Positions 1 to 7,300 of a DNA stretch of 8,733 nt are shown here, in pieces. Position 1 is the first letter of the stretch. The number at the start of each line of letters is the position of its first letter. The stretch is from NCBI GenBank assembly GCA_028290225.1, contig JAQGKH010000138.1, positions 1 through 8,733 on the forward strand, in the 5' to 3' direction. The DNA is from Devosia sp. Its GTDB lineage: Bacteria; Pseudomonadota; Alphaproteobacteria; Rhizobiales; Devosiaceae. Below the pieces are notes generated by a model. The model worked only from the letters and a program-made list of their open reading frames with translations. It searched no databases and was not told the DNA's origin. Both the position numbers and the translations under genes were made by a program.

Positions 1-172
1 GCCCCCTGGCTCCCCCTCCCTCGGCGAACTCCTCGCCCAGGGCAAGAACAACCTCCAGGCGCCCTGGCTCGGCCTCACCGGCTTTTTCACCATCGCCGGC
101 ATGATGACCCTCCTCGTTTTCATCGGCGAAGCCGTCCGCGACGCCTTCGACCCCCGCCGGACCTTGGCATGA
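1..172 (+). CDS. yejE: Peptide ABC transporter permease YejE, C-terminal end only
   Basis: This is the last 56 codons of an inner-membrane permease, read in the frame starting at base 2 and ending at TGA 170-172; the start lies outside the window. The visible protein contains SLGELLAQGKNNLQAPWLGL, then one hydrophobic membrane segment (roughly GLTGFFTIAGMMTLLVFIG), and ends with EAVRDAFDPRRTLA. An ending of the form GEAVRDAFDPR is typical of the last membrane helix and short cytoplasmic tail of YejE/OppC-type permeases of the binding-protein-dependent transporter superfamily. In this family YejE pairs with YejB to form the membrane channel for oligopeptides (in enterobacteria also microcin C). 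The ATPase-contacting EAA loop would lie upstream and is not seen. Assignment to YejE rather than another OppC-like permease rests mainly on the YejF-type ATPase and YejA-type binding protein downstream. Confidence 0.86.
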   Translation, partial: PPGSPSLGELLAQGKNNLQAPWLGLTGFFTIAGMMTLLVFIGEAVRDAFDPRRTLA

Positions 173-210
173 TGATTGTTGTGTGCACCGCAGGTCGCGA
201 GCCCCAATCT

Positions 211-246
211 CCACCCTCCCCCTTGAGGGGACGGCTGGGGTGGGGG
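211..246 (+). repeat. Dispersed palindromic repeat, copy A
   Basis: This unit has an inner hairpin, CCCC 219-222 with GGGG 227-230 around the loop TTGA, and an outer arm, CCACCC 211-216 with GGGTGG 238-243. The core CCCTCCCCCTTGAGGGG is shared with copy C at 397-432 in the same direction and with copy B at 291-324 in the opposite direction. The compact palindromic form, location between genes and lack of coding sense suggest a REP-like dispersed element. Family membership is from memory and would need a genome-wide search. Confidence 0.7.
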
Positions 247-290
247 CTCAGTCCCCTCCGCAAACTCGGCTTGTGTGCCAACCGCACGAC

Positions 291-324
291 CTCCTCCCCA
301 GCGCTCCCCTCAAGGAGGAGGGAA
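291..324 (-). repeat. Dispersed palindromic repeat, copy B (inverted)
   Basis: Read on the - strand this unit runs TTCCCTCCTCCTTGAGGGG and continues into GCTGGGG, so it matches copy A in opposite orientation. The - strand of 291-315 agrees with the + strand of 221-245 at 21 of 25 positions, counted by eye, with a 45-base spacer. Copies A and B could therefore pair into a long imperfect hairpin in the transcript. The first 12 bases of the same core (304-315) also match copy C exactly. Confidence 0.7.
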
Positions 325-396
325 CCGCTCGCCCGAATATCGGGGCGAAAGCAAAGCAGACCATCCCTCTTGCCCCAATTTCGCGGCTCTTTGCCT

Positions 397-432
397 TCCC
401 TCCCCCTTGAGGGGAGGGATCGAGGGTGGGGG
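397..432 (+). repeat. Dispersed palindromic repeat, copy C, with a 9-bp perfect hairpin
   Basis: TCCCTCCCC at 397-405 pairs perfectly with GGGGAGGGA at 411-419 around the loop CTTGA, giving the strongest stem in the gap. It is followed by GAGGGTGGGGG, the characteristic right flank of this repeat type. It lies about 90 bases upstream of the yejF start. There is no run of T after the stem, so it does not look like a classical intrinsic terminator, but it could slow polymerase or protect mRNA ends. Confidence 0.75.
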
Positions 433-490
433 TCGCGCAATGGAACGCCACCGCTCCACCGCGCACCAACAGGCCTGCCCGCCAGTCACC

Positions 491-496
491 GGAAGG
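491..496 (+). promoter_or_regulatory. Ribosome binding site that sets the yejF start
   Basis: GGAAGG lies 10 bases before the ATG at 507. The frame is open further upstream to a GTG at 426, but that codon lies inside repeat copy C and would add 27 proline- and arginine-rich residues foreign to the family. The ATG at 507 gives a start (MTPLLSVRDLTITF) that fits the usual beginning of an ABC ATPase domain. Confidence 0.65.
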
Positions 497-506
497 CGGC
501 ACACTC

Positions 507-2132
507 ATGACTCCCCTCCTCTCCGTCCGCGACCTCACCATCACCTTCGGCTCCACCCAGGCCGCGGGCAACATCGCTTTCGACATTGCTCCTGGCGAAA
601 CCCTGGCCCTCGTGGGCGAAAGTGGCTCGGGCAAATCCGTCACCGCCCTCTCCATCCTCAAGCTCCTGCCGCCTAGCGCCACCGTCTCCGGCCAAATCCT
701 GCTCGGCGGCAAAAACCTCGTATCCGCGTCACCCTCCGAACTCCGGGCCGTGCGTGGCAACGACATTTCCATGATTTTCCAGGAGCCCATGAGCTCCCTC
801 AACCCCGTGCACACGATCGAACGCCAGATCGGCGAAGTGCTCGCGATCCATCGCGGCCTGCGCCCCTCGGCCGCCCGCGCCCGCGCCATCGAACTGCTCG
901 ACCAGGTCGGCATCCCCGATCCCGCGAGCCGTCTGGCCTCCTATCCCCACCAGCTTTCGGGCGGCCAGCGCCAGCGCGTCATGATCGCCATGGCCCTCGC
1001 CAACGAGCCTGACCTGCTGATCGCGGACGAACCTACCACCGCCCTCGACGTCACTGTTCAGGCGCAGATCCTCGCCCTCCTCAAGCAGCTGCAGGCCCGG
1101 CTGGGCATGGCCATGCTGTTCATCACCCATGACCTCGGCATTGTCAGCCGCATTGCCGACCGCGTTTGCGTCATGCAATCGGGCGAGATCGTCGAAACCG
1201 GGCCGGTCAAGTCCGTCTTCACCGCCCCCCAGCACCCCTATACCCAGCGTCTCCTCGCTGCCGAGCCCAAGGGCGCCCCGCCGCCAGCCCGCCCCGATGC
1301 GCCGCTGGCCCTCGAAGCCCGGAATCTGCGGGTCTGGTTCCCGATCAAGCGCGGCCTCCTCCGCCGCACCGTCGGCCACATCAAGGCTGTCGACGGCGTC
1401 GATCTCGCCATCCGCGAGGGCGAAACTCTCGGCGTGGTGGGGGAAAGCGGTTCGGGAAAATCCACGCTGGGCTTCGCCCTTCTCCGCCTCATCGCCTCGC
1501 AAGGGCGCATCGTCGTCCTTGGCAACGAGGTCCACACCCGATCCTGGCGCGCCATGCGCCCGCTCCGGGCCGATATGCAGATCGTCTTCCAGGACCCGTT
1601 CGGCTCCCTCAGTCCCCGCCTGTCGGTGGATCGCATCATCGGCGAAGGCCTGGAAGTTCACTTCCCCAAACTCAGCGCGGCCGAACGCGACCGCCGCGTG
1701 GTGCAAGCGCTGGAAGAAGTGGGCCTCGCCCCCGCCACCCGCTTCCGCTATCCCCACGAATTCTCGGGCGGCCAGCGCCAGCGCATCGCCATTGCCCGCG
1801 CCATGGTGCTCGAGCCGCGTTTTCTGGTGCTCGATGAGCCCACCTCGGCGCTCGACGTTTCCATCCAGGCCCAGATCGTCGATCTGTTGCGGGACATCCA
1901 GAGCCGGCGTGGCCTCACCTATCTGTTCATCTCCCACGATCTCAAGGTCGTGCGCGCTCTCGCCAACACGCTCCTGGTGATGCGCAATGGCAAGGTGGTG
2001 GAAAGCGGACCCGCCGCCGCCATCTTCGCTGCGCCCCAGACCAACTATACCCGCGCCCTGATGGCAGCCGCCTTCGACATCGCCGCTCCCGACACGCGCG
2101 ATGGTGATCCAGCGGCCTCTGTCAGCCCGTGA
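507..2132 (+). CDS. yejF: Peptide ABC transporter ATPase YejF, two fused nucleotide-binding domains
   Basis: This 541-residue cytoplasmic ATPase powers the oligopeptide importer. Two complete ABC domains are fused in tandem, close to the E. coli YejF length of about 529. Domain 1 has Walker A GESGSGKS (37-44), Q-loop Gln92, signature LSGGQ (150-154), Walker B DLLIADE (169-175), D-loop TALD and switch His208. Domain 2 has Walker A GESGSGKST (312-320), Q-loop Gln362, signature FSGGQ (419-423), Walker B FLVLDE (439-444), SALD and His477. All catalytic residues are present in both, so both sites look able to hydrolyse ATP. After domain 1 comes the oligopeptide-transporter tail motif PQHPYTQRLL (241-250); the matching spot after domain 2 reads PQTNYTRALM. 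The single cysteine (Cys221) rules out the cysteine cluster of some DppD-type ATPases. The gene follows yejE after a repeat-filled gap and precedes yejA by 52 bases. The fused architecture separates it from paired OppD/OppF subunits. Confidence 0.96.
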   Translation: MTPLLSVRDLTITFGSTQAAGNIAFDIAPGETLALVGESGSGKSVTALSILKLLPPSATVSGQILLGGKNLVSASPSELRAVRGNDISMIFQEPMSSLNPVHTIERQIGEVLAIHRGLRPSAARARAIELLDQVGIPDPASRLASYPHQLSGGQRQRVMIAMALANEPDLLIADEPTTALDVTVQAQILALLKQLQARLGMAMLFITHDLGIVSRIADRVCVMQSGEIVETGPVKSVFTAPQHPYTQRLLAAEPKGAPPPARPDAPLALEARNLRVWFPIKRGLLRRTVGHIKAVDGVDLAIREGETLGVVGESGSGKSTLGFALLRLIASQGRIVVLGNEVHTRSWRAMRPLRADMQIVFQDPFGSLSPRLSVDRIIGEGLEVHFPKLSAAERDRRVVQALEEVGLAPATRFRYPHEFSGGQRQRIAIARAMVLEPRFLVLDEPTSALDVSIQAQIVDLLRDIQSRRGLTYLFISHDLKVVRALANTLLVMRNGKVVESGPAAAIFAAPQTNYTRALMAAAFDIAAPDTRDGDPAASVSP

Positions 2133-2173
2133 ATAATCCGCTTAAAACTCGATCCCAGTGTTCTCCCCTGCCC

Positions 2174-2177
2174 GGAG
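2174..2177 (+). promoter_or_regulatory. Ribosome binding site that sets the yejA start
   Basis: GGAG lies 7 bases before the ATG at 2185. The frame is open back to a GTG at 2158, but starting there would place nine extra residues (MFSPARSQP) before an otherwise perfect signal peptide. The ATG at 2185 gives the classic order of basic start, hydrophobic core and AxA cleavage site, so it is preferred. The short spacer from the yejF stop (2133-2184) shows no terminator and no clear promoter, consistent with co-transcription. Confidence 0.6.
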
Positions 2178-2184
2178 CCAGCCG

Positions 2185-4038
2185 ATGAAGTTTGCGCCCC
2201 TCCTTGTCACCGCCGTTGCGGCCCTTTTGGCCCTGGGTGCTCCCGCCATGGCGCAAACGCCCACTGGCGTCTGGAGCTCATCCTTCAAGATGGAAGGCGA
2301 GCCGAAATACCCCGAAGGCTTCCCCCATTTCGACTACGTCAACATCGATGCGCCCAAGGCCGGCACGGTGCGCCTCGGCGAGATGGGCGGCTTTGATACC
2401 TTCAATCCTATCCTGCCCAAGGGCGAGCCCGCCGGCGGCATTGGCCTCTTGTTCGAAACCCTGCTCACCCCATCGCTGGATGAGGTGAACGCTTACTATG
2501 GCCTCCTCGCCGAAAGCCTCAAGATCGCCGCCGATTACGGTTCGGTCACCTTCCGCATGAATCCGGCGGCGCGCTGGCATGACGGCCAGCCGGTCACCGC
2601 CGAGGACGTGGTCTGGTCATTCCAAAAGACGATCGAGCTCAGCCCCGACCGCACCCAATACTATGCCAATATCGAAAAGGCGGAAGTGACCGCCCCGGGC
2701 GAGGTGACCTTCACCTTCAACCAGACCGGCAATCGCGAACTGCCCCTGATCCTGGGTCAATTGCAGGTCTTCCCCCAGCATTGGTGGGAAGGTACCGACC
2801 CGGCTGGCAAGCCCCGCGACATCGCCCAGTCCACACTCGAGCCGCCGCTCGGCTCGGGTCCCTATCAACTCGCCAGCTTCGATCCCGGGCGCACCATCGC
2901 CTATACCCGTGTCGAGGATTACTGGGGCGCCAATCACCCCACCCAGATCGGCCAGAACAATTTCAACCAATACCGCATCGAGTACTTCCTCGATCTGACC
3001 GTGCAGTTCGAAGCCTTCAAGGGCGACCAGTTCGACTGGTGGAACGAGAACACCGCCCGCCGCTGGGCCACCGCCTATGATTTTCCCGCCGTTGCCGAAG
3101 GTCGGGTGATCCAGGAGCTGTTTCCACAGGACTATGCCGGTTCGGGCATCATGATCGGCTTCGTGCCCAATCTGCGCCGCGAGAAATTCCAGGACCAGCG
3201 CGTACGGCAAGCCCTCAACTACGCCTTCAATTTCGAGGAGTTGAGCAACACCCTGTTCTTTGGCCAATACGAACGCGTCGACAGCTACTTTTTCGGCCTG
3301 CCCTTCCGCTCCACCGGCCTGCCCGAGGGCGAGGAACTGGAGGTGCTCAACTCCGTGCGCGATCTCGTGCCCGCCAGCGTCTTCACCGAGCCCTACACCA
3401 ATCCCGTTAGCGGCGACCCCACCAGGCTGCGCGCCAATCTGCGCACTGCCTTGGGCCTGCTCACCGAAGCCGGCTATCGTCTCGAGGGCAACCGTCTCGT
3501 GGATACCAATGGTCAGCAGCTGAGCTTTGAAATCCTGCTCAACGGCCCCACCATCGAGCCCGTCGCGTCCAACCTCGTCACCAATCTCGCCCAGATCGGC
3601 GTCGCCGTGTCCTTGCGCACCGTCGACAGCCCGCAATACATCAATCGCCTGCGCTCGTTCGATTATGACGTGATCTATGCCGGCTGGGCGCAGTCCTTCT
3701 CGCCCGGCAACGAGCAGCGCTTTTTCTTCGGCTCTTCAACCGCCAATGAGGAAGGCTCGCAGAACTATGCCGGCATTGCCGATCCCGGCATCGACGCGCT
3801 GATCGACCAGCTGGTGCTCGCCGATGATCGTGCCACCCAGGAAGCCATCACCAAGGCGCTCGACCGGGTGCTGCTGGCCCACCATTTCGTGGTCCCGTCC
3901 TATTCGCTGCGCACCTCGCGCATCGCGCGCTGGGACCGCTTCAGCCATCCCGCCACGCTGCCCGAATTCTCCAGCGGCTTTCCCACCATCTGGTGGTGGG
4001 ACGAAGCCAAGGCCGCAAAAACCGGCGGCGCGCGCTAG
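2185..4038 (+). CDS. yejA: Periplasmic oligopeptide-binding protein, YejA type (solute-binding family 5)
   Basis: This 617-residue secreted protein captures peptides in the periplasm and delivers them to the YejB-YejE channel. Residues 1-23 form a signal peptide: MK start, hydrophobic core, and cleavage after AMA (Ala23|Gln24). The absence of a lipobox cysteine suggests a soluble protein, and I see no cysteine anywhere in the chain. The mature part carries YejA-type landmarks: KYPEGFPHFDYVNIDAPKAG near the N-terminus, GGFDTFNPI, LLFETLLTPSLDE, YGLLAESL, then ARWHDGQPVTAEDVVWSF, the family 5 signature. Further on come NRELPLILGQL, GSGPYQ, a VRQALNYAFNFE stretch and a tryptophan-rich end (TIWWWDEAK). 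The length fits the E. coli relative (about 604). It is the last gene of the importer cluster. The natural substrate cannot be read from sequence; peptides, murein peptides or microcin C-like compounds are known for the family. Confidence 0.94.
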   Translation: MKFAPLLVTAVAALLALGAPAMAQTPTGVWSSSFKMEGEPKYPEGFPHFDYVNIDAPKAGTVRLGEMGGFDTFNPILPKGEPAGGIGLLFETLLTPSLDEVNAYYGLLAESLKIAADYGSVTFRMNPAARWHDGQPVTAEDVVWSFQKTIELSPDRTQYYANIEKAEVTAPGEVTFTFNQTGNRELPLILGQLQVFPQHWWEGTDPAGKPRDIAQSTLEPPLGSGPYQLASFDPGRTIAYTRVEDYWGANHPTQIGQNNFNQYRIEYFLDLTVQFEAFKGDQFDWWNENTARRWATAYDFPAVAEGRVIQELFPQDYAGSGIMIGFVPNLRREKFQDQRVRQALNYAFNFEELSNTLFFGQYERVDSYFFGLPFRSTGLPEGEELEVLNSVRDLVPASVFTEPYTNPVSGDPTRLRANLRTALGLLTEAGYRLEGNRLVDTNGQQLSFEILLNGPTIEPVASNLVTNLAQIGVAVSLRTVDSPQYINRLRSFDYDVIYAGWAQSFSPGNEQRFFFGSSTANEEGSQNYAGIADPGIDALIDQLVLADDRATQEAITKALDRVLLAHHFVVPSYSLRTSRIARWDRFSHPATLPEFSSGFPTIWWWDEAKAAKTGGAR

Positions 4039-4158
4039 GAAGCAAGGCTCCATCCCGAAAAGGGTGGGGCATCGCCCGAGCTTCCTGCCGGCCAAATACC
4101 GGCCACTGCAACGGCAGCCAGATCCCGCGGCTATGCCCCCCAGGCATCATCCACCCAG

Positions 4159-4210
4159 CGCCTAGGGCGAACGCCCCAGCAGTGACTGCTCTGAACATTG
4201 GCAATTGCCA
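4159..4210. repeat. Cluster of short palindromes, including a 12-bp perfect one
   Basis: Several self-complementary elements lie within about 50 bases. CGCC 4159-4162 pairs with GGCG 4166-4169, while GGGCG 4165-4169 can instead pair with CGCCC 4172-4176. AGCAGT 4178-4183 is mirrored by ACTGCT 4185-4190 around a single base. TGGCAATTGCCA at 4199-4210 is a perfect 12-bp palindrome with an AT-rich centre, unlike its GC-rich surroundings. They could be parts of a decayed dispersed repeat, a protein-binding site or terminator stems; the sequence alone does not decide. Confidence 0.5.
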
Positions 4211-4228
4211 CCAGCCCGCTCCCACCCT

Positions 4229-4279
4229 CAATGTCACCCCGGCCGTGAGCCGGGGCCCATCCTGAGACCTCTCGGCAGG
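4229..4279 (+). repeat. GC-rich palindromic repeat, possible bidirectional terminator
   Basis: CCCCGGC at 4237-4243 pairs perfectly with GCCGGGG at 4249-4255 around the loop CGTGA. A smaller stem follows, CTGAG 4262-4266 with CTCGG 4271-4275 around ACCT, including one G-T pair. The order GTCACCCCGGCC, loop, GCCGGGGCCCATCCTGAGA resembles a repeat type I recall as common between genes in alphaproteobacteria; that recognition is from memory. Without a T-run it is not a textbook terminator on either strand, but a 7-bp GC stem between converging genes could still stop or pause polymerase. Confidence 0.55.
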
Positions 4280-4321
4280 TCACGACAGAGGGCGGTGCCT
4301 CCAAAATCTCCACCGAAACCC

Positions 4322-4342
4322 GAAAACCGCAGTGGCCACCGC
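4322..4342 (-). terminator. Weak candidate terminator downstream of tamB
   Basis: On the - strand, four bases after the tamB stop, GCGGT and ACTGC can pair (one G-T pair) around the loop GGCC at plus positions 4329-4342. The stem is followed by GGTTTTC, a short T-run at plus 4322-4328. The stem is only 5 bp and the T-run interrupted, so this is a low-confidence call; the stronger hairpin at 4237-4255 may do the actual stopping. Confidence 0.3.
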
Positions 4343-4346
4343 GCCC

Positions 4347-7300
4347 TCAGTAATCCTTCTCGTAATATACCCCGAGCGCCGACTCCCCGTTCTGCCCGGC
4401 TGCCCCGGTCACCTTGAGATCATCGGTCACATCCAGGTTGATCGTCACCCGGGTCTGCCCGCCCGCCCCTGCCTGCACGCCCAGATACACATTGTCCTGG
4501 ATATAGGTGCCCGCCTGCACCGCGACATTGCCCTGGTCGTCCGTCACCACATCGAGATCATCGAGTCCCGCCGCGCCGCGCAGCGAATCCACCAGCCCAC
4601 CACCGCCGCCGCCCACCAGTTCCGCTGCGGCACCGGCAAGACGGGCCAGCTGCAAGGGCGAAAGCTCGCCCATCGAGCGCTTGAAGATCAGTCGCGCCAG
4701 CACTTCATCCTGCGGCAGCACCGGATTGGACGTAAATGTCACCTCCACATCCGATACCCGGCCGGCAATGGTCACGAATACCGTGATGTCATCGCCTTGC
4801 GTGCTGGCAACGAAGTTGATCATCGGATCCAGGTCCCCGACCAGCGTCACTTCGCCACTTTCAAAGGTGATGCGCTGGCCCAACAGGCTCAATCGTCCCC
4901 GGTTGAGGGTGAACCCGCCCACCGGCTGGATATCGTTCAGCGGTCCGGTGAGGCGCACCGTTCCCCCCACTTCCGCGTCGAGCCCGCGGCCGCGCACGAA
5001 AATCTGGTTGGGTGCGCTGACATTGACATCCAGCACCACCCCGGCCGGCCGCGTCCGCGGCACCGGGGCGCCGCCCTGGCTCGTCACCTCAGCCCGCGCC
5101 AGTGTTTGCGCCACCGAACGGGGTGGCCGCACATGCTGCACATCCACCAGCGCCGCCCCGCCACCAAAGTTTTCGGGCACGGTAATATTGGCTTCCTCGA
5201 CCAGCAGGTTGCCGCTCAGCAGGGGCGCCCCGGTCAGATTGCCGGTCAGCGCCAGATCGCCCGAGGCGGTAGCCACAAACAGATCGCCATCGGCATACCG
5301 GGCCGAGCGTAGCCCCAGCCGCAGATTGGCCGGGAACCCGCCGCCCAGCCCCACCGAGCCCGAGGCTGACACCGTGCCGCCGGTCGCCAGCTGCGCCCCA
5401 AGGCTGTTGATCCGCATTTCCGTGCCGGAAAGCTCGGCTGAGCCGGTGATCCCCACCAGCCGCAGATTGAGTTCGGGGTCGATATAGCCGGCATTGCTCG
5501 TGGAAACCGTGCCGCCAAATTGCGGTGCGGCGAGGCTCCCGCTGACCCGCGCGTCCAGCTGCACCGTGCCGCTCAACTGCCCGCCCCGGTCGGCCACGAA
5601 CATATTGGCCAATGCCAGCGGCGCCCCGCCCTGCAGCCGCACATCGAGCCCACCGCCTGTCAAAGGCACCGTGCCCGCGCCGGCAACCGTCAGCCCGCCC
5701 GCGCCATTGGCCTGCAGCGAATTGAGCCGCACCACGCCATCGGCAAAGCTGCCCTCGGCATTCACGGCCAGCGGCGTCACGCCGTAATCAGTGATTGCCG
5801 CGGCATCGATTCCGGTGCCGCGCGCGGTGAACCGCACCTGCGGATCGCTCCCGCTGCCCCCGATCTGCGCCTGCCCGTCCAGCGTTCCCGCCAGCCCCAA
5901 TTCGGGCATCACCGCATTGGCGATCGACAGCGGCAAGGCGCGCACATCCAGCGCAATGTCGAGCACCTCGCCCGCCGAACCGGTGGCGGTGATCGAACCC
6001 GATCCCACATCGAACCGCACCGCCTGCAGCGTCACGTTCGAGCCGCTCACCTGCAATACGGTAGGTTGCGCCAGGCGCGCCGCAAGTTCGCCCTGCGCCA
6101 GTTCAGCCCGGTCCAGCGCCAGCCGATAGCCCCCTTCAACTGGCGCCAGGGAACCCGCAACATCCAGATCGGTGCCAGTCGCCAGTCGCGCCTGCGCATC
6201 GAACGCCGTAGTGTCGCCGGTCTGGCTTGCTGTGGCGCTCAGCGTTTGCACAACAACCCCGGCCGCCGCCACGGTGCTGGCATTGACTGTGCCCTCGATG
6301 GCCGGCACCCCGAACAGATCGCCGATCTGAGCCTGGAAATCGGCCGCGCCAACCTGGATATCGTTGACCCGCAAGCCGGCAACATCGCCCTTGATCGTGA
6401 CATTCTGCTTGCCATCCACCCCGGCCAGATCGGCCCGGGCATTGACCGAGCCACGCGCTTCCACCAGCGCCAGCGCCGCCGCACTCGATATATCGGAGGC
6501 CGCTACCACCAGTTCGCCATCAATCAGGCCACTGGCCGCCTGGCGCACCAACCCGCCACCGATCTCCGCCCCCACGGTCTGGAAGGCAATATTCTGCAGC
6601 GCCTGTGTGTCGGCATTCACATCCACATCGGCGCCCAGCGTCGAGCGATGCCCATCCACAAAGGCCGAGCCGGTCACCGCGCCGGAAAGCCGCGCTTCGC
6701 GATACTGCCCGGCAAAGCCCACCGCGGCATCGCGCAGGGGACGACCCGCCAGCGTGCCGCTCGCCACATCGGCATCCAGCTCAAGCGCGATGACGCCTTC
6801 GGCGCCCTTGGCGGTGCCGACCACCTTGAGCCCCCCGCTCGCCTCGGGCGACAACAGCGCCAGGTCGGCAAGATCGAGATTAAAGGTGAAGTCGGCTGCC
6901 GTGGAGGAAAATGTGCCATCGGCCAGAATTTGCAGTTGCTGGTTGGCAATGCGGAAATCATCGGCCGTCAGCCCCGCCTCGGTGCGGGCAACCAGCCCTG
7001 ATAGCGCCACTTCGCCCCGCAGCAAGCCGTCGGCAATGGGGTCATCGATGCTCAGATTGCGTCCGGTGCCGTCGAACTGCAGGGTGAACACCCCCGTCAC
7101 CGGCAGCACGCTGCCGGTAGCCCGCAAACTCAGCCCGCCATCCAGATCGCGTCCGGCCAGGCCCGAAAACGGCGCAATGCTGGCGGTCTCAACTGCGATG
7201 TCGCCGGTGAAATCCACCCCCGAGAACTGCCCGGAAAGCGCCGCCGTCAGCGCCTCCCCCACCACGCGCAGTTCGGCCAGCTGCACCGGCTGGCCCGCGT

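Larger units (their letters stand above)
173..506. other. 334-base non-coding gap between yejE and yejF, filled with palindromic repeats
   Basis: No credible gene is seen here. Several open frames cross the gap on both strands, but they are proline- and arginine-rich by-products of the GC-rich repeats, lack ribosome sites and resemble no family I know. The stretch holds three related palindromic units, described separately, and a small 5-bp inverted repeat (CCCGA 332-336 with TCGGG 340-344, loop ATA). Adjacent genes of an importer operon are usually only a few bases apart, so the gap looks like an invasion or expansion of dispersed repeats. I see no convincing promoter; transcription of yejF probably reads through from yejE, though this is an inference. 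Confidence 0.8.
4039..4346. other. Non-coding gap between convergent yejA and tamB, rich in hairpins
   Basis: No credible gene is seen in these 308 bases; the short open frames crossing it have no ribosome sites or recognisable products. Small inverted repeats are dense: GGGC 4067-4070 with GCCC 4074-4077; GCCGG 4087-4091 with CCGGC 4099-4103; and TGCCG 4086-4090 with the more distant CGGCA 4112-4116. GGGGCAT 4066-4072 can also pair with ATGCCCC 4133-4139. Stronger elements are listed separately. The position between two converging genes suggests transcription termination in both directions, but no stem is followed by a good T-run on the + strand, so the end of the yejA transcript is not clear. 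Confidence 0.7.

Noticed and set aside
200..435. The three repeats as a CRISPR array or small RNA gene
   Set aside because: The units differ in orientation and sequence, spacers are of unequal length (about 45 and 70 bases), and there is no cas gene, promoter or terminator. A REP-like dispersed repeat explains them better.
426..506. Upstream GTG extension of yejF by 27 residues
   Set aside because: The GTG lies within a dispersed repeat, the added residues are not family-like, and a ribosome site sits before the ATG at 507.
248..913. - strand open frame of 221 codons spanning the repeat gap and the start of yejF
   Set aside because: More than half overlaps yejF in antisense and the rest is repeat sequence; it has no recognisable domain or start signal.
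729..1937. - strand open frame of 402 codons across yejF
   Set aside because: It is the complement of the ATPase gene, whose two full sets of ABC motifs prove the + strand frame. The antisense protein is low-complexity, rich in glycine, glutamate and aspartate.
2158..2184. Upstream GTG extension of yejA by nine residues
   Set aside because: It would put a polar tail before a normal signal peptide; GGAG at 2174-2177 correctly serves the ATG at 2185.
5520..7001. Long + strand open frame of 493 codons opposite tamB, with others at 4332-5312 and 7464-8264
   Set aside because: They are antisense shadows of the tamB reading frame, caused by high GC at third positions. They are rich in arginine, glutamine and histidine, have no ribosome site and resemble no family, while the opposite strand encodes a complete TamB.
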